38,232 nt of DNA from Candidatus Kaiserbacteria bacterium (GCA_029288835.1 JARIGN010000026.1:1-38232), one strand, 5' to 3'; positions 9,913 to 18,590 are shown, counted from the stretch's first letter. The notes: a model not told the origin generated them from the letters alone. Numbers and translations are program-made.

Positions 9913-10815
9913 ATGAACCCAGAGAAGCCCCGTCTCGTTATCATTGTCCCAACCAAGAACCGGCGCGTGCTCCTTGAGCGCGCGCTCGAGAGTGTCCGTA
10001 CGCAAAACTATCAACACTATCGTATCGTCATCATAAATGACGGTTCAACGGACGGAACGCGAGAATATCTTGAAATGCTCCAGGAAAAGTTTCCTGGAGA
10101 GCTTCAGTGCATTCACCATACGAAAAGCCGCGGGGTGAACGCTGCGCGTAATGCCGCCTTTAAGACGCTCCAAGAAGGCGAGTGGGCAGTGCAGCTCGAT
10201 GACGACGACCTGCTTTTGCCACACGCTCTCGACACTATCGCCAACGGCATCTCAGAAGCCCCCGACCATATACAGCTACTCTGCTTTCGAGCACGTACCC
10301 GCACGCCTACAGGAGAGTATGTGAGCGGTTTGCGTTTTAAGGAAGGGCAGGAATTTGTCGACCCCTCATACGAAGACTTTATGGAGGGCCTTGATGCGGA
10401 AGGGGACATGCGGGCAGTCTTCAAATGGACCCTTTTCCCCAAGTACCTTTTTCGCGAAGACATTAATGGATACGAAGGTGAGTGGTGGCTCTGGATAGCC
10501 CATGAAGGTGTCGGCATCCGCTATCTTTCAGGACAAACGACGCTCATTGATCAGGCACACGGTGGTGAGCAGTTAAGCATGGTTGCCTCGCGCCGGAATC
10601 CCGCCTCGTTCATGCGTGCCTATCAGCGCATGTTTGTCGTGCACCGAAACTTTTATGCCACTCATCCGGAGCGGTCACTTCCGGCTGCGGTCAGTGCCTT
10701 TAAGCTTTCAGTCAGAGCTTTTTCTCTGCTCTCTGCACTTTATTTTGCCTTACTCGCTCTCCGCGACTACCTCAAGATCCTCTTTAGGCGAAAGCGGATG
10801 GAAGAAAAGCCATAG
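9913..10815 (+). CDS. Glycosyltransferase family 2
   Basis: 300 aa; LVIIVPTKNRRVLLERALESVRTQNYQHYRIVIINDGSTDGTREYL, VQLDDDDLLLP. Confidence 0.92.
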   Translation: MNPEKPRLVIIVPTKNRRVLLERALESVRTQNYQHYRIVIINDGSTDGTREYLEMLQEKFPGELQCIHHTKSRGVNAARNAAFKTLQEGEWAVQLDDDDLLLPHALDTIANGISEAPDHIQLLCFRARTRTPTGEYVSGLRFKEGQEFVDPSYEDFMEGLDAEGDMRAVFKWTLFPKYLFREDINGYEGEWWLWIAHEGVGIRYLSGQTTLIDQAHGGEQLSMVASRRNPASFMRAYQRMFVVHRNFYATHPERSLPAAVSAFKLSVRAFSLLSALYFALLALRDYLKILFRRKRMEEKP

Positions 10816-12045
10816 GGCGAGCACGATAGTGACGAAGCTCGTCACCAGTTGCGCGGCAACCATTCCAGCAATACCAAAACGAATCAAAAGAGGCACCTGC
10901 AAAATAATGAGGAGGATTGGCTGGGTAAACCCAATAACGTAAATCTCTTTGGTAAAGCGCTTTGCGTAGAGAAGGGAATTGGTGATATTGGTGAGGGCAA
11001 TGAGTGCAATAATGGCGGCAAATGCCTGGGTGTAGGGGATTGCCGTTACATACTTAGGGAAGAGCAGATGGAAGAGAAGCGGTGCGATAAGCGCGTACAC
11101 CACTGCGGCAGCCACCGCTACCGCAGCGAGGCGCCACACTTTCTCGAGAATGTGCGTGCGAATGTAGGAGAGTGGCTGGGTTGCAAAGCGCGGTAATGAA
11201 GCGGTGCCGATGAAATTAAGAAGACTGCCCACACGCTCGGGAAGAAGCGTAGCAAAGCTGTACACGGCCAGCTGCACGGCGCCGAGGAAATGGAAGACCA
11301 GGACCGAGTCGAGCTGGTTAAGGAGACCAACCGTGCTGAGCACGCTCAGCTGCTTTCCATAGGTAATGGTCTGTGGGTCAAATTTCGTATCATCTGGTTT
11401 GCATGCCTGGAGTGTTTTGTAATAGGCAAAAGCGGTGACGATGACATTCACGCCGAGATTCACGATGATAAGCGCTGCAGCATCTTTCGCAAAGATAACG
11501 GCGAGAAACATTGAGCCGTAAGAGGAGAGGATTACAAGAAGATTAAGAAAGAACGATCGGCGGAAATCCTGTTTTCCTTCGAGGTAAGCAGAGTAGGTAT
11601 TAAATACATTCACCATTGGCGTGAGTATCGCGACGGCGATAAGGCCGATACCAATGTCGGTGACACCATGGGCGAAATAATAAAGTGCGGTGATGAGTGC
11701 AATGCTGAAGGGTATTGGGAACCATTTGAGCTGCGCCCGTACTGATTTTCGTAAGACACCTTCATAACCGCGTGCCACCGCCTGCGCAACAGCGCTATTC
11801 ATGCCAGGAAGGGCAAGCGAAGCGATGAGGCCAGAAATAGAAAGAAGGTATTGGTAGAGGCCGTAGGTGGAAGGTGGGAGGAGGTTTGCAAACGCAATAG
11901 AAAGGAGGAGCGAAAGGAACGAGGTAATAACGACACCTAAATTAAGCCACCAACCCGCCTGCATCAAATAGACCATATCGGTCTTGGTATACCGCTCGCT
12001 CCAGCGGAGGATACCTATAATGATGTTCTGGACTCGCTCAGCCAT
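10750..12045 (-). CDS. Polysaccharide flippase (Wzx/MATE-like, oligosaccharide repeat-unit exporter)
   Basis: 431 aa, about 12 hydrophobic segments; QAGWWLNLGVVITSFLSLLLSIAFANLLPPSTYGLYQYLLSISGLIASLALPGMNSAV is typical of the Wzx N-terminus. Confidence 0.88.
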   Translation of the reverse strand: MAERVQNIIIGILRWSERYTKTDMVYLMQAGWWLNLGVVITSFLSLLLSIAFANLLPPSTYGLYQYLLSISGLIASLALPGMNSAVAQAVARGYEGVLRKSVRAQLKWFPIPFSIALITALYYFAHGVTDIGIGLIAVAILTPMVNVFNTYSAYLEGKQDFRRSFFLNLLVILSSYGSMFLAVIFAKDAAALIIVNLGVNVIVTAFAYYKTLQACKPDDTKFDPQTITYGKQLSVLSTVGLLNQLDSVLVFHFLGAVQLAVYSFATLLPERVGSLLNFIGTASLPRFATQPLSYIRTHILEKVWRLAAVAVAAAVVYALIAPLLFHLLFPKYVTAIPYTQAFAAIIALIALTNITNSLLYAKRFTKEIYVIGFTQPILLIILQVPLLIRFGIAGMVAAQLVTSFVTIVLALWLFFHPLSPKEDLEVVAESE

Positions 12046-12117
12046 AGCCCCATACTACGCCATAACCACACCCTACAAAAGCAACACCAGAAGGGCTATG
12101 GTACTATAGTGAAAAAT

Positions 12118-12678
12118 ATGAAACAGCTTCTCGCCGTCGTACAAGAAAATATCCCTAAAGATGCAGCAATATTAGAGCTTGGCTGTGGAAACGGCGTGCT
12201 GGCAGCAGCAATGGCCGAGCTACCCGGCGTAAAGAAGGTGGTAGGAATGGATCTCTATAACGAGCCGGAAAACCTTCCCAAGGGTATCACCTTCATTAAG
12301 CAGGATCTCGAAGATTTCCATATCGATGAGAAATTTGATCTCATCGTCCTAAACCAGGTACTTGAGCATATTAAAAATCCACTCGGGCTGCTGCTTCGAG
12401 CCAAAAGCGTATTGAACAAGCACGGCAGGATTCTCATCATCGTACCGAACCGCAACGGTTTTAATAATGAGGCACGCGTTTACCTTCCCGAACACGGCAA
12501 GCACTACTTCTTGTGGGATAAAGAAAGCTTGCAGTTTAGTCTCGAGCGCATTGGTTTTATTTGTCGCTTCTATAATCAGTACACCGCTGCGAGCCATAGT
12601 CCGCTCATGCGTTACATTCCGATGCTGTTGCGAATCCAGAATCCAAACCTCACCTGCATCGCAATGCTCGACGAATAG
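12118..12678 (+). CDS. Class I SAM-dependent methyltransferase
   Basis: AILELGCGNGVLAAAMAE, FDLIVLNQVLEHIKNPLGLL; ATG at 12118 (track start 12109 is GTG) lies 7 nt after TATAGT. Confidence 0.88.
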   Translation: MKQLLAVVQENIPKDAAILELGCGNGVLAAAMAELPGVKKVVGMDLYNEPENLPKGITFIKQDLEDFHIDEKFDLIVLNQVLEHIKNPLGLLLRAKSVLNKHGRILIIVPNRNGFNNEARVYLPEHGKHYFLWDKESLQFSLERIGFICRFYNQYTAASHSPLMRYIPMLLRIQNPNLTCIAMLDE

Positions 12679-12684
12679 CTTTCG

Positions 12685-13779
12685 ATGAAAACGCTCCTCT
12701 ATATATTTCCTGGAGCTACACCGGCGCAGGTGCGAGAGGGAACTACAAGGCACGTTTCTCGACCGCGCACGCAGCAGTATGGGTTTGAATATATGGCGTC
12801 GCTTGGCATTCCTGCGGATGCGATTGGCAGGGATGACGCTTTACCGCAGAGGCTTCTGCACGGATGGCTTGGCAAGGCACTAGGCTATCGTGCGAGGCAC
12901 CTTTTGCTCTATTTCAAGACTCGTCCCTATAAAATTGTCTTTGGTGCAGCATTGCTCTATTTTCTTCCGCTTAAGAAGATTTTTGGAGGAAAGGGGAAAT
13001 ATGTGCTTTTGAATATTGAACTCGCTCGCATAGTGCGCGCAAATAAAGAGCGACCGGTGCGCTACCGGCTACTCACACTAGCACTAAAGCAATGCAGTGC
13101 CATCGTGTGCTTCGCGGCAATTCAAAAAGAATGGCTTCTTACAGAATGTCCTTTTCTGGAAGGAAACATATTCGTGGTGAAGCTTGGTTCCGATACGGAA
13201 TTTTATCAAGCAGTGTATGAAGGACGAAACAATACCGTGCTTTCGGTGGGTGCCGATACCGGCAGAGACTATGCCACGCTTTTCAAAGCTGCAGAACTTT
13301 TGCCCAACACGCAGTTTGACGTGGTGTGCGGAAAACATAATCTCGTGGGGATAGAATCGATTCCTCAAAACGTCCAGATCTTTTTCAATCTTCCTATCGA
13401 TGAACTCAAAAAGAAATATGAAACCGCGCAGCAGATTGTCATTGCCACCCACGATGATACCTATACGGATGGCGCCGACTGCTCTGGCCAGACGGTATTG
13501 CTTGATGCTATGGCGTGTGGGCTTCCCGTCATTGCGACACGAAAGGCATACCTAGAAGACTATGTGGAAGAAGGTAAGGAGGCTGTGGTCGTACCACCCT
13601 ATGATGCCCATGCGCTTGCTGAGCGTATTACTAGGCTGCAGCAGGAGCCGGAGTTACGCTTGAGCTTGGGCAAGGCAGCCCGAAAAAAGGCTGAAGAAAG
13701 CCTTTCGCTCAAAGATATGGCTGAGGATTTAGCCGTTATTTTCCGCAAGGTTCTGGAAGACAGCAGCGGTTCCCGATGA
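12685..13779 (+). CDS. Glycosyltransferase family 4-like
   Basis: 364 aa; VLSVGADTGRDYATLFKAAELL, GQTVLLDAMACGLPVIATRKAYLEDYVEEGKEAVVVPPYD. Confidence 0.87.
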   Translation: MKTLLYIFPGATPAQVREGTTRHVSRPRTQQYGFEYMASLGIPADAIGRDDALPQRLLHGWLGKALGYRARHLLLYFKTRPYKIVFGAALLYFLPLKKIFGGKGKYVLLNIELARIVRANKERPVRYRLLTLALKQCSAIVCFAAIQKEWLLTECPFLEGNIFVVKLGSDTEFYQAVYEGRNNTVLSVGADTGRDYATLFKAAELLPNTQFDVVCGKHNLVGIESIPQNVQIFFNLPIDELKKKYETAQQIVIATHDDTYTDGADCSGQTVLLDAMACGLPVIATRKAYLEDYVEEGKEAVVVPPYDAHALAERITRLQQEPELRLSLGKAARKKAEESLSLKDMAEDLAVIFRKVLEDSSGSR

Positions 13780-13823
13780 GCCCAGGTATGCTATAGTTTC
13801 CCGTATATAAGCGAAGAATCCAT

Positions 13824-16007
13824 ATGAAAAAAGCAATTTGGTGGGTGACTATCGGGGCGTTGTTTCTCATACCCTCACTGGCACTGTTGGTAGCTGGAGG
13901 GTTTCCGTTTCCCGACTATTTCTTTCCCTTCATAACGGGAAAGAATTTTGCCTTCCGTATCCTCGTGGAGATTGCGGCGATCGGGTGGCTCCTCCTCATG
14001 ACCTTGGATGCGAAATATCGTCCGCAATTTTCCTGGGTCAGCATACTCTACGGGCTCCTTGTGGTATGGATGGCCATTGCGGATGCCTTCGCCGTGAATC
14101 CTGCAAAAGCATTTTGGAGTAATTTCGAACGCATGGATGGCTGGGTTACGCTCATCCACGTCTTCCTGTTCTTCCTTGTTACCGGGAGCATCTTTGCCGC
14201 CGATGCCTTGTGGCGCAAATGGTGGGGCATGTTCCTCGCCATCTCACTACTCGTGTGCCTCGTAGGGTTTGGCCAGCTCGCGCATGTCATTCAAATTCAT
14301 CAGGGAGGTGTTCGCCTTGATGCCTACTTCGGCAACTCAGACTACCTCGCGTGCTTCATGCTCTTTGCTATAGCTGTCTCGCTTTGGCTTGGGTTTGACC
14401 TGAGAAGCACGAAAGGAACTGCCGATGATAATTCCTGGCTTAGTTGGCCGTTCTTTATACTGACGCTTCTCGAAGTGCTTATTCTTTTCTCAACGGCTAC
14501 CCGTGGCGCGATCCTTGGCTTTATTGGTGCTATTGCGTTCGGTGCACTGCTCTGGATGATAAGCTCCGGTGAAAAGGGAAGGAAGGGCGCACTAATAACG
14601 ATCGTGGCACTCGTGCTCGTGGTAGGAGGGTTCTTCTTGCTCCGCAATGAAGCGTTCATAAGAAAGGATCCGTCGCTTGGCCGTCTCGCCTCTATTTCAC
14701 TTTCTGATCCCGAGACCCATACCCGCCTTGTTATTTGGCAGATGGCGCTCCAGGGCTTTGAAAAGAGGCCGATTACCGGCTGGGGTCAGGATGGTTTCAA
14801 TTATGTCTTTAATGCCTACTACCAGCCGCAGTTAAATGACCAGGAGCCGTGGTTTGATCGTGCCCACAACATGTACCTCGACTGGCTTGTGGCAGGTGGT
14901 TTCCCGGCGCTCCTTCTCTTCCTAGCACTTTTGGGAGCAACGGCACTCGCGCTGTATCGAAGTAAATTCTCGACCGCAGAACGCATCCTTTTGCTTTCCG
15001 CATTAGCGGCCTACTGTTTCCAAGGCATCTTTGTGTTCGATAACCTCTTCTCCTATATTCCATTTGCAGCCGTGCTTGCGATGGCCCATGGGGGAGTGGC
15101 ACGCCCCTTTAAGAAGCTCGGGTCAGTTCCGGTGCTTGGAGAAAGTGATTTCCTCATTTATGCACTTCCGCTAGGGGTGGTAGTGCTCGCGGTGGTTATC
15201 TATTTCGTGAATATTCCAAGCATGAATGCAGCAGGTGACCTCATTACGGCGATTACTCCTGGTTCAGATCCAACACAGAACATTGCCGCATTCAAACAGG
15301 CTTATGCCGATGGTTCCTTTGCAAACCAGGAAATAACCGAGCAGCTCATGACCTTTGCTGAGGGCGCTATTGCAAACCAAAGCATCTCTAATCAAAACAA
15401 GCAGGCTATCTTTAGTTATGCAGTACAGCAAGCACAAAACTTAGTTACCGAGATTCCACTCGATGCGCGTATTCATTTGGAATTCGCGCTCCTCTATCGT
15501 TCAGCGGGGCAGTTCCAAGCAGCCCTTGCCCAGACGCATCTTGCGGAGCAAGAAAGTCCGAGAAAGCAGGGCATCCTGACAGAAGAGGGAATTGAGCAGG
15601 TTGAAGCAGGCAACGCTGCCGCTGGTGCTGCAGCCTTTAATAAGGCATGCCAGCTCGACCCTTCCTTTAGCGATGTATGCGTCTATGCTGCGGCAGGAGA
15701 CATCATTGCAGGACAAATGTCCCAAGGAAAAGCACTTTTGCAGCAAAAGTTTGGTACGACGACCGTTGATCAGGATATTGTCCTTCTTGCCTATTATCAA
15801 GTAAAAGATTATCCAGACTTCATCCTTACGTGGCAGAAGCGTGTCGCTGACCAAAATAATGATGCAAACGCTGAATACGGTCTCGCAGCGGCGTATGCCA
15901 ATGCCGGTGATAAGGCAGCAGCAAAGGCGGAAATCCAGACCATTGTTGCGCAGCATCCAGAACAATCCAGCCAGGCAGCAGCATTCCTCCAGCAGCTCGG
16001 CTCATAG
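13824..16007 (+). CDS. O-antigen ligase/polymerase (Wzy_C/WaaL-like) membrane protein with C-terminal TPR-like region
   Basis: 727 aa; about 12 TM segments; FSTATRGAILGFIGAI and GWGQDGFNYVFNAYY...WFDRAHNMYLDWLVAGGFPALLLFL are Wzy_C motifs; C-terminus Ala-rich helical repeats. Confidence 0.87.
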   Translation: MKKAIWWVTIGALFLIPSLALLVAGGFPFPDYFFPFITGKNFAFRILVEIAAIGWLLLMTLDAKYRPQFSWVSILYGLLVVWMAIADAFAVNPAKAFWSNFERMDGWVTLIHVFLFFLVTGSIFAADALWRKWWGMFLAISLLVCLVGFGQLAHVIQIHQGGVRLDAYFGNSDYLACFMLFAIAVSLWLGFDLRSTKGTADDNSWLSWPFFILTLLEVLILFSTATRGAILGFIGAIAFGALLWMISSGEKGRKGALITIVALVLVVGGFFLLRNEAFIRKDPSLGRLASISLSDPETHTRLVIWQMALQGFEKRPITGWGQDGFNYVFNAYYQPQLNDQEPWFDRAHNMYLDWLVAGGFPALLLFLALLGATALALYRSKFSTAERILLLSALAAYCFQGIFVFDNLFSYIPFAAVLAMAHGGVARPFKKLGSVPVLGESDFLIYALPLGVVVLAVVIYFVNIPSMNAAGDLITAITPGSDPTQNIAAFKQAYADGSFANQEITEQLMTFAEGAIANQSISNQNKQAIFSYAVQQAQNLVTEIPLDARIHLEFALLYRSAGQFQAALAQTHLAEQESPRKQGILTEEGIEQVEAGNAAAGAAAFNKACQLDPSFSDVCVYAAAGDIIAGQMSQGKALLQQKFGTTTVDQDIVLLAYYQVKDYPDFILTWQKRVADQNNDANAEYGLAAAYANAGDKAAAKAEIQTIVAQHPEQSSQAAAFLQQLGS

Positions 16008-16039
16008 AAGGGAAAAGGGGGTTCGCGTATACTGAAGGA

Positions 16040-17104
16040 ATGGAGATCCAGGAGCAGGTGCCGCTTTCTTCGCTAACTACCTTTAAGGTTGGTGGTGCAG
16101 CGCAGTATGTGATTCATTGTGGGAATGTTGAAGATATAAAAAGCGCGCTTGCCTTTGCCGGCGAGCGCGCTTTGCCGTGGTATGTACTCGGAGGAGGGAG
16201 CAATGTGCTTGCTTCAGATGAAGGATATGCAGGGGTGATCATTCAACCGATGCTTACGGGTATTAGATTTGAGGAGGGTATGGAAGAAACGCATGGCAAC
16301 TCTTCCAGTGTTTCGGTAACTGCTGCGGCAGGCGAAGCATGGGATCCGTTTGTACAGGCCTGTGTTGGGCGAGAACTGTGGGGTTTGGAAAATTTGGCGG
16401 GCATACCAGGGCTTGTGGGAGGTGCGCCTATTCAGAACATCGGCGCCTACGGCGCCGATGTATCACAGACTATTTCGCTCGTTGAAGCGCTTGATACGGT
16501 AACTGGCGAGATAAAGAGTTTTAGTAATGCTGAATGTGCCTTTGGCTATCGCGACAGTATTTTTAAGCGCACCGCGCAATACATTGTTTTACGCGTTATT
16601 TTTTCTCTTTCAAAAAATGCAGCTCCACACACGAGCTATGCAGACCTCACCGTCTATCAAGAAAAGAATGGCCCGCTTTCTACACCGCAAGAAATCGCAG
16701 CAGCAGTGCGTGAAATTCGTGCACGGAAATTTCCCGACCTGCGTGTAAGCGGCACCGCCGGCTCATTCTTTAAGAACCCTTTTATAACCCAAGAGCACTA
16801 TGATGTGCTTCTCGATAAATACCCTGAGCTTCCTGGATTTCCTGTAGAAATAAAAGAACCCGCAAGTACGTCCTCTGAAGCGCGTGCAGCGGTAAAGATC
16901 CCGCTCGCCTGGATACTGGATAAAGTACTCGATCTTCGCGGCCATGCGCTCGGTCCGGTGCGCTTGTTTGAGCAACAGCCGCTTGTCGTTGTGGCGGAAA
17001 AAGGTGCGACTGCACATGATGTCGATGTGCTTGGAAAAGAGATTGAGAAAAAAGTTTTTGATGCAACACAGATTGTGATTGAAAGAGAAGTGCGCATGCT
17101 CTAG
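16040..17104 (+). CDS. murB: UDP-N-acetylenolpyruvoylglucosamine reductase
   Basis: 354 aa; PLSSLTTFKVGG, WYVLGGGSNVLASD, GLENLAGIPGLVGGAPIQNIGAYG, GTAGSFFKNP. Confidence 0.95.
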   Translation: MEIQEQVPLSSLTTFKVGGAAQYVIHCGNVEDIKSALAFAGERALPWYVLGGGSNVLASDEGYAGVIIQPMLTGIRFEEGMEETHGNSSSVSVTAAAGEAWDPFVQACVGRELWGLENLAGIPGLVGGAPIQNIGAYGADVSQTISLVEALDTVTGEIKSFSNAECAFGYRDSIFKRTAQYIVLRVIFSLSKNAAPHTSYADLTVYQEKNGPLSTPQEIAAAVREIRARKFPDLRVSGTAGSFFKNPFITQEHYDVLLDKYPELPGFPVEIKEPASTSSEARAAVKIPLAWILDKVLDLRGHALGPVRLFEQQPLVVVAEKGATAHDVDVLGKEIEKKVFDATQIVIEREVRML

Positions 17105-17178
17105 GCGTATAAAATTTTTTACGTAACTCGTTTAAGAAAATAATTTTGTAAAAATATTTTTATAAATTTTTTGCAAAG

Positions 17179-17187
17179 TTATCCACA
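17179..17187 (+). promoter_or_regulatory. DnaA-box-like sequence TTATCCACA
   Basis: Exact match to the bacterial DnaA-box consensus in an AT-rich intergenic region; TTGTTCACA (one mismatch) at 17197-17205. Confidence 0.45.
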
Positions 17188-17243
17188 ATTATTTTTTTGT
17201 TCACACAAAATTTATTTTTGTGCGCGATAATATACACATAAAA

Positions 17244-17322
17244 CATTTGCGCACAAAAATTTTTTCAAGCGAATGTTTTATAAAAACTTTTTCTCATTTG
17301 AAAAAATTTTTGTGCGCGAATG
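17244..17322. repeat. 25-nt inverted repeat (arms 17244-17268 / 17298-17322) around a 29-nt spacer
   Basis: CATTTGCGCACAAAAATTTTTTCAA vs TTGAAAAAATTTTTGTGCGCGAATG; 24 Watson-Crick pairs plus one T-G pair. A direct copy of TTTTTGTGCGCG lies at 17215-17226. Confidence 0.85.
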
Positions 17323-17357
17323 GGTCGACATTAGCCGTAAGATTTAACTGAAATTGT

Positions 17358-17462
17358 ATGGCAGCAAAAAAGAAAGTAGCTAAGAAGAAGGTTGCTAAGA
17401 AGGCAACTAAGAAAGTAGCTAAGAAGAAGGTTGCAAAGAAGTCTGCAAAGAAGCGAAAGTAG
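17358..17462 (+). CDS. Small Lys/Ala-rich histone H1-like peptide
   Basis: 34 aa: MAAKKKVAKKKVAKKATKKVAKKKVAKKSAKKRK*; followed directly by an intrinsic terminator. Not in the supplied ORF track (too short). Confidence 0.75.
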   Translation: MAAKKKVAKKKVAKKATKKVAKKKVAKKSAKKRK

Positions 17463-17478
17463 TTTTCTTTCGGTTCGA

Positions 17479-17510
17479 GTAAAAACTCCCTCACGGGAGT
17501 TTTTACTTTT
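17479..17510 (+). terminator. Rho-independent terminator after the H1-like gene
   Basis: GTAAAAACTCCC TCAC GGGAGTTTTTAC followed by TTTT. Confidence 0.85.
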
Positions 17511-17543
17511 ATAGGTACCACACGCCCGTGGCTGCCTGAGGAG

Positions 17544-18212
17544 CTATGTCCTCCTATCACTTTCTTTCCATTCGGTAAGCTTGCCTGCCTTTCGCTCCAT
17601 AGAGTCGGCGAGCCGGATAAAAGCCGTGTTTTCCTTAGGAAATAGGGGGTAATGCGTCACTTTATCGATAGCGCGTGCAATAGGCCACAGCTCATCTTCT
17701 GCCGTCATCCATGCAATGCCAAACTGCTTTAGTGAAAATGGCTCCGAATAGCTGCGAAGTGTTTTCATGCCATTTGAGTCGAGAAAGTATTCGTGAAAAT
17801 AGGAAGCGGCAAGCTCGCGCACCGTCTTATAGATAGGATCGCGGAAGCGAAGGGTTGCGTGGTTGGTTTTGCTAATAGCACCCCAATGTCCGCCTCGCTT
17901 ATACAAAGCCACCACATGATCATCATCGCCACGCATGGTTTTTAGATCAAGAAGAAGCGGTTCTTCACCGTGAAGCCATAACGCCGCCGCAGCAAGCATT
18001 GCTCCTTCAATGCAATGCGCTTTTTGTTCACGCATCACACGGCGGGGCGACATGCACGTCTCGCCATTCTTTTCAAAATTAATCGCAAGCGTATCAAGAT
18101 AGGCTTGTATCTTTGTAGGTGACGAAAGCGAACGCAGAAGAGACAATTCTTCTGGTGTAAACGCGCCTTCAATCTGTGCTTTAGTGATGCGGCGCTTCGG
18201 AAGGGAAGCCAT
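17544..18212 (-). CDS. Conserved hypothetical, transglutaminase-like cysteine peptidase fold
   Basis: Start placed at MASLPKRR (ATG 18212); REQKAHCIEGAMLAAAALW ... DDDHVVALYK ... FRDPIYKTVRELAASYFHEYF gives a Cys-His-Asp order consistent with transglutaminase-like proteins. Confidence 0.6.
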   Translation of the reverse strand: MASLPKRRITKAQIEGAFTPEELSLLRSLSSPTKIQAYLDTLAINFEKNGETCMSPRRVMREQKAHCIEGAMLAAAALWLHGEEPLLLDLKTMRGDDDHVVALYKRGGHWGAISKTNHATLRFRDPIYKTVRELAASYFHEYFLDSNGMKTLRSYSEPFSLKQFGIAWMTAEDELWPIARAIDKVTHYPLFPKENTAFIRLADSMERKAGKLTEWKESDRRT

Positions 18213-18259
18213 ACTTTTATTGTACGACACAAAACTCAGGGAATCTTTAGAACTTCTTT

Positions 18260-18289
18260 ATGACTTCTTGATTCCCGTTTTTCTACTAT
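18260..18289 (+). promoter_or_regulatory. Candidate sigma70-type promoter for the tRNA-like RNA
   Basis: ATGACT (18260-18265), 18-nt spacer, TACTAT (18284-18289); predicted start at about 18296-18298, the first base of the acceptor-like stem. Confidence 0.4.
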
Positions 18290-18297
18290 TACCCTAT

Positions 18298-18365
18298 GCC
18301 GGCGATAAGGTCGTGAGATAGCCTTTGTCACGCTTATCTCGAGGGTTCGATTCCCTCCGCCGGCT
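18298..18365 (+). ncRNA. tRNA-like element: perfect 7-bp acceptor stem and canonical T-arm, but no room for both D and anticodon arms
   Basis: GCCGGCG (18298-18304) pairs with CGCCGGC (18358-18364); T-arm GAGGG-TTCGATT-CCCTC (18341-18357); the 36 nt between fold as one bulged hairpin ATAAG/CTTAT + CGTGA/TCACG. No encoded CCA. Confidence 0.55.
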
Positions 18366-18460
18366 TAGATTGTGCTAAGGGATATAAAGATTGACACGGT
18401 AATAAAAAGGAATAGTATTGTAAATGACAAAGGTCCTCACACCTATGGTGAGATAAGCGC

Positions 18461-18490
18461 GAAAACAGCTGCCGCAAGGCAGCTGTTTTC
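18461..18490 (+). terminator. Hairpin terminator with GCAA tetraloop
   Basis: GAAAACAGCTGCC GCAA GGCAGCTGTTTTC, a perfect 13-bp stem with T-rich 3' side. Confidence 0.75.
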
Positions 18491-18590
18491 GTTTAGCTTC
18501 CATCTCGCTCGCATTTCGCATTTATATCGCAAAATAAGGCCGAAAATGCTATAGTGGCCTATACCTTATATATAGTGGTCGTGACCCGTT

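Noticed and set aside
18298-18365. Ordinary tRNA gene
   Set aside because: Acceptor and T-arm fit, but only 36 nt lie between them, which is too short for canonical D and anticodon arms plus variable loop; no confident anticodon could be assigned.
18372-18554. 60-aa ORF between the tRNA-like element and secA
   Set aside because: It runs through the perfect 13-bp terminator hairpin and into the secA promoter region, with no recognisable family.
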